NCBI GenBank assembly: GCA_003162235.1
Contig: PMMN01000017.1
Coordinates: forward strand, 18,149 to 28,682
Origin: Actinomycetota bacterium
GTDB lineage: Bacteria > Actinomycetota > Thermoleophilia > Gaiellales > Gaiellaceae
Length of the DNA: 10,534 bases
Direction: 5' to 3'
The notes under the pieces were generated by a model. It searched no databases. It saw only the letters and a program-made list of their open reading frames with translations, and had not been told where the DNA came from. This document shows positions 1-6,419 of this stretch, in pieces. Position 1 is the first letter of the stretch. Each line of letters begins with the position of its first letter. The position numbers and the translations under genes are program-made.

Positions 1-201
1 GTGCTGGACGTGATGGAGGAGCTCGCGCACGAGGGTACGACGATGATCGTCGTCACACACGAGATGGGATTCGCCAAGCGCGCCGCCGACCGCGTCGTAA
101 TGATGGACGAGGGCGTGATCATCGAGGAGGGGCCGCCCGAGCACTTCTTCGAGGCGCCGACGCACGAGCGAACCAAGGCGTTCCTGTCCAAGATCCTCTG
201 A
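1..201 (+). CDS. Amino-acid ABC transporter ATP-binding protein, C-terminal fragment
   Basis: This is the last 66 codons of an ATPase subunit that powers uptake of polar amino acids (GlnQ/HisP/ArtP type) on the cytosolic face of the membrane. The H-loop is visible as VVTHEMGFA, with His at residue 20 of the fragment. It is followed by the typical C-terminal run: [22 protein letters not shown], then a [14 protein letters not shown] ending that resembles the usual 'P.xxRTxxFLxxIL' of this family. Walker A, the signature motif and Walker B lie before the window, so the GTG at position 1 is an internal Val codon, not a start. The gene ends in TGA at 199-201. The substrate cannot be told from this piece. 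The neighbouring permease and binding-protein genes are presumably upstream, outside the window. Confidence 0.9.
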   Translation: MLDVMEELAHEGTTMIVVTHEMGFAKRAADRVVMMDEGVIIEEGPPEHFFEAPTHERTKAFLSKIL

Positions 202-312
202 TTCCGCGCTCGAGGAGCCGGCCATTTACACGGGGACAACCGGCCTGTTGCAGCCGATCGCTCTCTTAGGATTGCGCGAACGGCGCGAGAACAGCGCCGC
301 AAATAATTCGAC

Positions 313-320
313 AAGGAGGA
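313..320 (+). promoter_or_regulatory. Strong Shine-Dalgarno site for the SatP-family gene
   Basis: AAGGAGGA lies four bases before the ATG at 325. It is a near-perfect anti-16S match and fixes that start. It is the clearest ribosome binding site in the window and suggests efficient translation of the transporter. Confidence 0.85.
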
Positions 321-324
321 CTCT

Positions 325-951
325 ATGGCCGAGGCGACAGAAGAGCGAGGATTTTCGCGGGTCGCCGATCCGGCGCCGCTCGGTCTGGCGGCGTTCGCTC
401 TCACGACGTTCATGCTGAGCGGGCACAACGCGACCTTCATCCCGGATGGAATCTGGGTGGGGCTGGCGATCTTCTACGGCGGGTTGATCCAGCTGCTGGC
501 TGGGATGTGGGAGTTCCGGAACCGCAACGTCTTCGGTGCGACGGCTTTCTCGACCTACGGGGGTTTCTGGCTCTCGCTCGGGATCTTCGTCGTTCTAATC
601 AACACCCAGACCGCGTTCTATACCGTCTTCCAGAACAAGGTCGAGGTGCACAACGCTCTTGCCTGGTTCCTGGTCGCGTTTGCGATCTTCAACACCTACA
701 TGCTGCTCTGGGCATCGCGACTGAACCTGGCGACATTCGCCGTCTTCCTGGCGCTCGAGATCACGGAGATCCTGCTAGCGATCGGGTACTTTCTGCTGGC
801 TCACGGCCACAGCTCCTACTGGCTCCACGTTGGCGGCTGGGCGGGCATCGTTACGGCGGCCGTCGCCTGGTATGCCTCGGCGGCGGGAGTCGTCAACGGT
901 ATGTCGCCGAAGCCGGTCGTGCCGGTCGGACGACCGCTTTGGGGCAACTGA
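325..951 (+). CDS. satP: GPR1/FUN34/YaaH (SatP) family acetate/succinate transporter
   Basis: This is a 208-aa integral membrane protein of the acetate uptake transporter family. Members such as SatP and yeast Ady2/Ato1 take up acetate or succinate, usually with protons, and form multimers of six-helix subunits. Seen here: DPAPLGL at residues 15-21 (family consensus NPAPLGL, with Asn replaced by Asp), the long signature from GGLIQLLAG (52-60) through EFRNRNVFGATAFSTYGGFW (63-82), and about six hydrophobic segments (roughly 18-35, 43-61, 79-94, 110-130, 136-158, 168-190). The length is normal for the family. The ATG at 325 is supported by AAGGAGGA just upstream. It stands alone on this strand after the amino-acid ABC gene with a 123-base gap, and is followed by a hairpin shared with a convergent gene. 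Acetate versus succinate preference cannot be decided; the gene symbol is by family only. Confidence 0.88.
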   Translation: MAEATEERGFSRVADPAPLGLAAFALTTFMLSGHNATFIPDGIWVGLAIFYGGLIQLLAGMWEFRNRNVFGATAFSTYGGFWLSLGIFVVLINTQTAFYTVFQNKVEVHNALAWFLVAFAIFNTYMLLWASRLNLATFAVFLALEITEILLAIGYFLLAHGHSSYWLHVGGWAGIVTAAVAWYASAAGVVNGMSPKPVVPVGRPLWGN

Positions 952-1023
952 GACGCGTAGCCGAACCTCGTTTTTTCGGCCGGCCGCGAAAGCGACCGGT
1001 CAAGACGAAGAGAAGTGAAAAGA

Positions 1024-1051
1024 GAGCGGGGCGGCTTGGGCCGCCCCGCTC
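1024..1051 (-). terminator. Perfect 12-bp GC hairpin between convergent genes
   Basis: Bases 1024-1035 (GAGCGGGGCGGC) are exactly complementary to 1040-1051 across a TTGG loop. Read on the minus strand, the stem is followed by TCTTTTCACTTCT, a moderately T-rich tail, so it fits an intrinsic terminator for the secreted repeat protein that ends at 1073. On the plus strand the following bases (GTTGGC) are not T-rich. For the transporter gene it would therefore act only as a weak or bidirectional terminator. Confidence 0.75.
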
Positions 1052-1072
1052 GTTGGCAGCGCTTTCTCCCAG

Positions 1073-2737
1073 TTACTTCAGGGTTCCCGTCAGAGACGCG
1101 GTGTAGGAGGCTGTCCCACCGCACTCGGGTACGCCGTTGTTCGGGCTGACGACGCGAACCGTTCCGACCCAGTTGGTCACGCGCCACCTCCCCTTGATCC
1201 AGCGGCCCTTCTGCACCTTCAGCTGGTAACTCTCCGTCCCGCGCGCGCTGCGTCCAGTCTGGCAGTCGAACTTCCCGCCCGCCTTGGCGTTGAAGGACTT
1301 ACCGGTTCGGGAGAGCTTGAACTCCGTGCCGCTGGCCACGACCTTGGTCGCGCACTGGTTGTTCTTGCAACTGCGCAAGAACTTCCACGTCCGCGCGCGA
1401 CGTGAGCCTCGCCGCATGTTTCCGAAGTTGTGCGAGTGCGTCACCTTGTACGCGACCTTGTAGACACCGTCGAACTGACCGTTCTCAGGAACTAGCGGGA
1501 AGCCGTACGAGCCCGTGTCCGGCGCCGAGTCGTAAACAGCGTCTTTCAGGCTCGGGCTGCCCATGTCGTCGAAAGCGACCTTCGCGGCGGCGTAGACGGA
1601 GAAGTTGAACGTCGTCGTGCTGCCGAGATCGGCGGGGTCGATCGAGAACCTGAGTCCGCCGTTGTACCAGGAGTCGAGCCAGTCCGTCTTCACGGGAGCC
1701 CAGGATGATCCATTCCACTTGCGCAGGGACAACCAGGGCTGGTAGCACTTGCTCCGAGCCAACCTCGAAACGGCTCTCAGCAGCGGAGTCAGACTGTCGT
1801 CGTCCCCGTTGTAGGAGGCTCGCTGAGCCTGGATCATGTAGTCGCTTCCGTTCGGGTCTCCGGTTGCGGCGTTGCTGTCGGAATCGAGGTACACCTGCAT
1901 CAGCATGTCCTCGCCGAACTCTTCCGTTCCTGGTATGGCGATCCAGAACTTGAGCTGTGCGCCCTTCCACTTCGTGACGACCACCTTCGTGATGTCAGGA
2001 GCGCCCGGACCGGAACCGTCGCCGGTCGGATCCGAGTAGCTGCTGTAGTCGAACGGCTGATAGCCGTACGTACCGGTATCGGGAGCCCAGTCAAAGGAAG
2101 CGCCCGCCAACTGTGGAGCGCCCGACTCGTCGTAAGTGACGTTCGACGCGGCATAGACCGCGAAGTTGAAGACCAGCGCGTCTCCGATATCGGAGGCGTT
2201 GATCTCCACCGACACGCCACCGTTGCCGAACCACGAATTCGAATCCGAGTCGGCCGGAGCCCAGCCGGAGCCATTCCACTTGAACAGCGTCGTGACCGGC
2301 CGGTCTTCGCATTTGATGCTGGAATACGAATGCGAGACGGTTCCGTCGCCTCCCGGGTCGTCGCCGCCGCTACCGGATTCCGAGCTGGTCCCTTGCACCT
2401 GGATCATGTACTCGAAGCCCTTGTCGTTTCCGGTCGAGGCGGTCTTGTCGGAATCGACGAAGATCCTCGCCAGCATGTCGGTGCCGAACTCCGATTGATT
2501 CGCGAGCGCGACCTGGAATGTCGTGCCTCCACCCTCGTAGCTAGTCACGGTTACTCCGGTGATATCCGGGGCGTTCGCGCCCGAGCCATCGCCGGTCGGG
2601 TCGGTGTAGTTGGCAGAAGCCAGCGGACGGCACTTGCTTGCAGCGCTCGCTCCGGTCGTCAGCACGGCCAGCGCACAGGCGACGGTGAGCAAACTGAAAG
2701 TAGTAAGAACACGGCGCGACTTGACGGCGTTGCCCAC
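1073..2737 (-). CDS. Secreted protein with two tandem DPTGDGSG beta-sandwich-like repeats and a Cys-rich C-terminal domain
   Basis: The function is unknown. Numbered from the GTG at 2737 (554 aa), residues 1-32 form a signal peptide: basic start with KSRR, hydrophobic core, ASA cleavage site. Two homologous units follow, about 44-226 and 234-415, offset by 190 residues. Each holds DPTGDGSG-x-x-APDIT (46-60 and 236-250), a DSDxxAxTG acidic loop after a hydrophobic strand (DSD at 95-97 and 285-287), one Cys (143 and 331), a KWNGSxWAP segment (WNG at 154-156 and 341-343) and a closing APDTGxYG. The acidic loop could bind calcium, and the fold may be a CBM9/DOMON-like beta sandwich; both are inference. 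Residues 416-554 form a separate domain with Cys 457, 462, 492 and 539, TWKFLRSCKNNQC and a GGTASYTASLTGTLK end, a pattern I associate with Thermoleophilia exported proteins. The start is uncertain. The GTG has GGAGGT only 1-2 bases upstream. An in-frame TTG at 2800 would give 575 aa with a longer leader and has GAAGG directly abutting it. A stop lies in frame just above the TTG. Confidence 0.8.
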   Translation of the reverse strand: MGNAVKSRRVLTTFSLLTVACALAVLTTGASAASKCRPLASANYTDPTGDGSGANAPDITGVTVTSYEGGGTTFQVALANQSEFGTDMLARIFVDSDKTASTGNDKGFEYMIQVQGTSSESGSGGDDPGGDGTVSHSYSSIKCEDRPVTTLFKWNGSGWAPADSDSNSWFGNGGVSVEINASDIGDALVFNFAVYAASNVTYDESGAPQLAGASFDWAPDTGTYGYQPFDYSSYSDPTGDGSGPGAPDITKVVVTKWKGAQLKFWIAIPGTEEFGEDMLMQVYLDSDSNAATGDPNGSDYMIQAQRASYNGDDDSLTPLLRAVSRLARSKCYQPWLSLRKWNGSSWAPVKTDWLDSWYNGGLRFSIDPADLGSTTTFNFSVYAAAKVAFDDMGSPSLKDAVYDSAPDTGSYGFPLVPENGQFDGVYKVAYKVTHSHNFGNMRRGSRRARTWKFLRSCKNNQCATKVVASGTEFKLSRTGKSFNAKAGGKFDCQTGRSARGTESYQLKVQKGRWIKGRWRVTNWVGTVRVVSPNNGVPECGGTASYTASLTGTLK

Positions 2738-2819
2738 GACCTCCGTGACGCGATCGACCGACGACCGCCGCGCGCCTTTTTCGCTGGAAATCGTACCCAA
2801 CCTTCTATTGACTTATTCG

Positions 2820-2876
2820 CTCGCGATCTTCCATAGCGCCGCTGCATGGGCCGATGCAGGTGCCCACGATCGCGAG
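2820..2876 (-). repeat. Nested inverted repeat in the leader of the secreted repeat protein gene
   Basis: The outer arms are CTCGCGATC (2820-2828) and GATCGCGAG (2868-2876), a perfect 9-bp pair. Inside lies CTGCAT (2842-2847) with ATGCAG (2854-2859), a perfect 6-bp pair around a six-base loop. The element ends 20 bases before the TTG candidate start at 2800 and 83 bases before the GTG at 2737. It could be a folded mRNA leader or an operator made of two half-sites. It matches no riboswitch class I recognise. Confidence 0.45.
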
Positions 2877-3171
2877 GAAGTGCTCTAGCGACTCGGCCAA
2901 GCGCCGCCGTCGAGATCCGAATCTCCCCCCTAACTTGTTCATAAGCGGCGAAGCCTGGTACGTCAATAACCCGGTGAGCGAAGGTTCGTCTCACCCTTTC
3001 GAACGCCGTTGCGCTGGCGTCGCCCGGCGCGTACACACCTTCACCCTCGCCGCGGCGCCAACCGCAACGACACCCGTGAATCGTTTCCGCCTTGCTCGAT
3101 TTGCCCGGCGAGGTGAGGGTTGCGCATCCTCCTACTCGGGGTAAAACGTCACTGTTGACGGAATCGGGACA

Positions 3172-3180
3172 GAGAGGGGG
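3172..3180 (+). promoter_or_regulatory. Ribosome binding site deciding the start of the 162-aa membrane protein
   Basis: GAGAGGGGG ends eight bases before the GTG at 3189, a normal spacing. The alternative GTG at 3180 would overlap this purine run and have no usable site in front of it. The downstream GTG is therefore preferred, which also starts the protein directly at its hydrophobic anchor. Confidence 0.55.
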
Positions 3181-3188
3181 TGTGTCAG

Positions 3189-3677
3189 GTGGAGGACCTG
3201 GTCGCAGTTCTACTCGTAGCCGCCGTAGTCATGTTCTTTCTAGCTATCTCGATTTGGAGGCACCTTCTCGATCGCGACGGGAATGGCAGCGGGCGGATCC
3301 TGCTGCCCGAGAAAGGTCGCGGAATTGCGCGCCCGCTTCGGATCGAGGGTGAGCTCTCACCCGTCGCCCACGGGTACCACGCGTGGCTCGCTCTCGAAGC
3401 CGAAAGCCTGCTCTTTCCGGTCGAGCCGGAACTTGCCACGGGCGGTGGACGCTTCGCCGCCGAGATTGCCTCCGAACAGATTCCCCGAGAATCGTTTTCG
3501 CTCAGACTGCTGCTGGTCGGCGCGAAGGGCCAGCGGGCGATCGAGTACTGGTTTCTCCAAGGCGGTCTCGGCGAAGGCTATCCGGGATTCGATCGCATTC
3601 CCGGCGCAAGCGAGCTCGACGTGGTGCGCAACCTCCTACCCGAGTCGAATATCAGGGCTCGGGAGAAAAGCCGCTAG
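3189..3677 (+). CDS. Small single-pass membrane-anchored protein of unknown function
   Basis: I do not recognise a family for this 162-aa protein. It begins MEDLVAVLLVAAVVMFFLAISIW: one hydrophobic helix at about residues 4-23, followed by WRHLLDRD. This is most like a signal anchor with the rest outside the cell, although Arg/Asp after the helix leaves topology open. The remaining 130 residues look like a compact beta-rich domain: IEGELSPVAHGYHAWLALE (52-70), a strand LRLLLVGA (105-112), then IEYWFLQGGLGEGYPGFDRIPG (118-139), rich in Gly and aromatics. There are no cysteines and no obvious catalytic motif. A GTG at 3180 would add three residues. It is transcribed divergently from the secreted repeat protein and convergently with the 878-aa epimerase-like protein, sharing four bases at the stop codons. 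The context suggests an envelope role; that is inference. Confidence 0.7.
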   Translation: MEDLVAVLLVAAVVMFFLAISIWRHLLDRDGNGSGRILLPEKGRGIARPLRIEGELSPVAHGYHAWLALEAESLLFPVEPELATGGGRFAAEIASEQIPRESFSLRLLLVGAKGQRAIEYWFLQGGLGEGYPGFDRIPGASELDVVRNLLPESNIRAREKSR

Positions 3678-6310
3678 CCGGCCGTGAGAAGAGGGCTGGT
3701 GTACTGCTGGATCGGTCCGGGGTTTATCCGAGCCACCAGCCGAACGCGCAGGCGGTACGAGCCGCCGCCCGATAGAACCGCTCCCTGCGACAGCTTCACG
3801 ATCGTCGGCGTGGTACTCGCGGACAGAGAACCACGACGTGCGAGCACGGGCTTGCTATCGCTCACCCGCTCGAGCGTGATCAGATAAAGACAGTCGCGCG
3901 TGCAAGCGAGAACTATCTGGGGCGGATAGCTCGTAGACAGCTGAAGCGGATACGCGAGTGTGCTGGCGACCACGCGTGCCCCTAGCCCCGGACATACCCG
4001 CAGCGTGCCGCGCGCGGCCGAGAGAGCCGACGTGCGTACGCTGGCCGCGCTGGTCTTGGCGCTGCCGTCGGCGTAGAACAGCCCCGACTGGTCGCTCGCA
4101 ACCGGGTAATCCACGAGCCGGCGGAAGATGACTCCCGAGACGTTCGGCATGCAGACGGCGCTCCGAAGAGCCTGGTCGTAGGCGCTCGCCTGAGCGCTTT
4201 CCGCCACCCCGGGGAGCGGACCAGGCGCCGGATAGAGACCGACCTTCTCGACCGGAATCTCCGTGGCTGCGGCGATACCGTCCTCGAGGATCGGCAGCGT
4301 CGAGCCGACTTGATCGCTACCGTCGAAGGCGTCACCGAGAGCCGCGACCAGTTGGCTGTAGCTGTCGATCGTCCAGGCACCGCTCTTTACCACCGGAGCC
4401 GGAAGAAACGCTAGCTCGTCCATCAACGGCGCCGAGCGCCCGGCCTCGATGTATTTCTCGGCGAGCGAGGCAAGCGTTGCCTTCGGAGAGGCGGCACCGT
4501 CAAGTTCTCCCGCGATCGTGAGCGCGAGGGCTCCAGGCTTGACCGCATCGTAGATGGAGCCGAGTGCGACGACATAGTTCGGCGTAGTGGCCACTACCGG
4601 CGCCGGCCCGAGCAACAGATCGCGGATGCCGGGGACCTGCTGAACGAGCGAGCGGGCATAAGCGGCTAGAGCGGCGCGACCGGTTGCATCACTGGGCATC
4701 GGATTGACCACCATCTCAACGATCAGGCGCTTTCCGGCCGGAACGCTTTGCAGCGCCGTCACGAACGCCGGATCGGGTACCGACGCACCGGCCGGCCACG
4801 GCACGCTCAAGCGAACCGCGTTCAGACCCTCGCTACCGGCGAGCGAGACCTGCGACGCGCTGTCGAGCCCGGCTCCCGCCGCGAAACTCGGCTGACCCAG
4901 AAGAGAGCCCGTGACGGCGGTGGCCATCGAGGTCGCGCTCGTTTCGGCCGCATCCTGAATTGCCTTGGATTGGCTCACCGCCGAGCCGACGACGACCCAA
5001 GAGGGCGGAGTGACTACACGCACGATCGGCAGGGCGGTGAACGACGCCCGATTTCCGGCCCAGTCGTTAGCGCTTACCGAGACGGAGTAGGTGCCGGCGC
5101 TCTTTGGCAACTTCCAGCCGAGGGCATACCAGCCGCCGTATAGCGAGAGCCGCTTGGTCGCGCCCACGGCCGAGCGCATCTCTACGGTCGCGGGTTTTGA
5201 GAGCCAGAAGCGAACGGCGCCGGTGCCGCTGTCGGATAGCTCGAACGCCGGCGGCTGCTTCTCGTAGGCCGAGAACTTGGTTGCCGCCGCCGAGAAACGC
5301 GAATCGTCGGGGGCAAGCTTCTTCAACAGCTGCACGACATAACGTTGATAGCTGAGCGGCGAAGGTTTGCTCGGAAGCGCGTAGTAGGTCCAGTAGCCGG
5401 TATCGAAGCGATTCAGGCTCGCGGCGGCCGAGCTACCCATCGAGGCAACGAGCGCGGCCGCGTCGGCGTCATCGCTTGTCTCCACGTATTCCTTGAGCGA
5501 GATGATCGACTGCAGCTGCGCGTTGAGAACCACTAAGCGATTGAAGCTGTAGAGCCTGATCCAAGGGCCCGGTCCGACAGTCTGGACGAGGCGACCGGGA
5601 ATCGAGCGAAATGCGCGCCGGGCCGCGACCATCGCGCTCGCTCCGTTGCTATCACTACTCGCGCCGTAACGGGAGAGCGCCTGCGCGGCGACCGCTTGGG
5701 CCATACCCGATAGCCACGGCGCCCGCCCTCCTGAATAGTCGAAGTAGTACTCCCAACCCATGCCGCCGCCCGGTTCCGAGACTCCCCGCGCGATCAACGC
5801 CCGCGCAAGGCGATCTGCACCTCCGATGTCTTCGGAGGAAACGCGGGCATTCAAAGCCGCGAAGTTCGCTAGCGGGTGGAACTGGAAACCGCGCCCGGAG
5901 AAATACCGGTAGACGACGCCGTCGGCGTCGGTGATGTCCGTTCGGCCGGCGGGTGGGCCGTTAATCGCGAAATAGGAGTTGTTTACGGCAAGCTGCCCGA
6001 AGACGGCCCGAGCCCGTGGCGCCGTCAGCGTCCCCGCCATCGCAGCCGCCTCTGTGAGACAGGCCGAAACGGGCGTGCTCCGTGTCTTCGGCAAGCTGCG
6101 GACCAGGAGCGCGGCGCGATTCACGGCCGCCCGGTACGTGGCAGCGCTGGCCCCATCGATCCTGCCCTTGGCCACGGCCAGCTTGATGCCTTTCAGCGCG
6201 ACCGTCTGCGCAGCTATCGGCGTGCGGGCCGGAGCCGCGCTGGTAAGCACGACCATCGCCACCATGGCGACCGTCACTCCGAGCGTGAGTCTCATAAAAG
6301 CATCCGACAT
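3674..6310 (-). CDS. Exported D-glucuronyl C5-epimerase-like protein fused to a TIM-barrel glycosidase-like domain
   Basis: This 878-aa exported protein has a signal peptide at residues 1-30 (MRLTLGVTVAMVAMVVLTSAAPA from Met6). Residues about 130-350 resemble the C-terminal catalytic domain of glucuronyl C5-epimerases (GLCE), which convert D-glucuronate to L-iduronate in heparan-type chains. Seen: YFSGRGFQFHPLANF (136-150), WEYYFDYSGGRAPWLSGMAQ (186-205), WIRLYSFNRLVVLN (250-263), FDTGYWTYYALPSK (302-315) and SYQRYVVQLLKKL (320-332). Y254, Y310 and Y321 line up by eye with the three catalytic tyrosines of human GLCE. Residues about 355-432 look like an Ig/FnIII-type module. Residues about 480-765 resemble a glycosidase TIM barrel: GLNAVRLSVPWPAG at the start, ILEDGIAA with Glu676 at the usual nucleophile strand, and a C-terminal SGLFYADGSAKTS. 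The usual NEPN acid/base motif reads LGPAP (567-571). A beta-rich tail follows, with Cys803 and Cys807. The start at 6310 has GGAGG only two bases away, and Met6 (6295) is an alternative. True substrate and activity are unknown. Confidence 0.75.
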   Translation of the reverse strand: MSDAFMRLTLGVTVAMVAMVVLTSAAPARTPIAAQTVALKGIKLAVAKGRIDGASAATYRAAVNRAALLVRSLPKTRSTPVSACLTEAAAMAGTLTAPRARAVFGQLAVNNSYFAINGPPAGRTDITDADGVVYRYFSGRGFQFHPLANFAALNARVSSEDIGGADRLARALIARGVSEPGGGMGWEYYFDYSGGRAPWLSGMAQAVAAQALSRYGASSDSNGASAMVAARRAFRSIPGRLVQTVGPGPWIRLYSFNRLVVLNAQLQSIISLKEYVETSDDADAAALVASMGSSAAASLNRFDTGYWTYYALPSKPSPLSYQRYVVQLLKKLAPDDSRFSAAATKFSAYEKQPPAFELSDSGTGAVRFWLSKPATVEMRSAVGATKRLSLYGGWYALGWKLPKSAGTYSVSVSANDWAGNRASFTALPIVRVVTPPSWVVVGSAVSQSKAIQDAAETSATSMATAVTGSLLGQPSFAAGAGLDSASQVSLAGSEGLNAVRLSVPWPAGASVPDPAFVTALQSVPAGKRLIVEMVVNPMPSDATGRAALAAYARSLVQQVPGIRDLLLGPAPVVATTPNYVVALGSIYDAVKPGALALTIAGELDGAASPKATLASLAEKYIEAGRSAPLMDELAFLPAPVVKSGAWTIDSYSQLVAALGDAFDGSDQVGSTLPILEDGIAAATEIPVEKVGLYPAPGPLPGVAESAQASAYDQALRSAVCMPNVSGVIFRRLVDYPVASDQSGLFYADGSAKTSAASVRTSALSAARGTLRVCPGLGARVVASTLAYPLQLSTSYPPQIVLACTRDCLYLITLERVSDSKPVLARRGSLSASTTPTIVKLSQGAVLSGGGSYRLRVRLVARINPGPIQQYTSPLLTAG

Positions 6311-6419
6311 CCCCTCCGAGGTTTAGTGTGCTGACCTTGGTTTCCTGCCTGGCCCCGGTACTCGCTCCGCCATACCCGAGGAACGTCGAGCGACGCGAGC
6401 CCCGTGAGTCTCTGGCTTC

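Larger units (their letters stand above)
2738..3188. other. Divergent intergenic region without a supported gene
   Basis: This gap separates the minus-strand secreted repeat protein from the plus-strand membrane protein, so it must carry the promoters of both. Short open frames cross it on both strands, but none shows a recognisable domain, a good ribosome binding site or a sensible composition. No tRNA-like fold was seen. The notable structure is a nested inverted repeat at 2820-2876, listed separately. Promoter hexamers could not be assigned with confidence. The first 63 bases (2738-2800) would be coding if the TTG at 2800 were the true start of the repeat protein. Confidence 0.6.

Noticed and set aside
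248..272. Possible promoter before the SatP-family gene: TTGCAG (248-253) and TAGGAT (267-272)
   Set aside because: The spacer is only 13 bases, too short for a sigma-70-type promoter, so no promoter was called.
2330..2836. 168-codon plus-strand frame
   Set aside because: It lies mostly antisense to the duplicated secreted protein, whose reading frame has repeated conserved motifs. No independent support.
2659..3036. 125-codon minus-strand frame covering much of the divergent gap
   Set aside because: It overlaps the start of the secreted repeat protein in another frame, has no ribosome binding site or recognisable motif, and has a composition typical of random GC-rich frames.
5876..6334. 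152-codon plus-strand frame opposite the epimerase-like N-terminus
   Set aside because: It is antisense to conserved GLCE-like motifs and a signal peptide. The translation has no hydrophobic pattern or domain.
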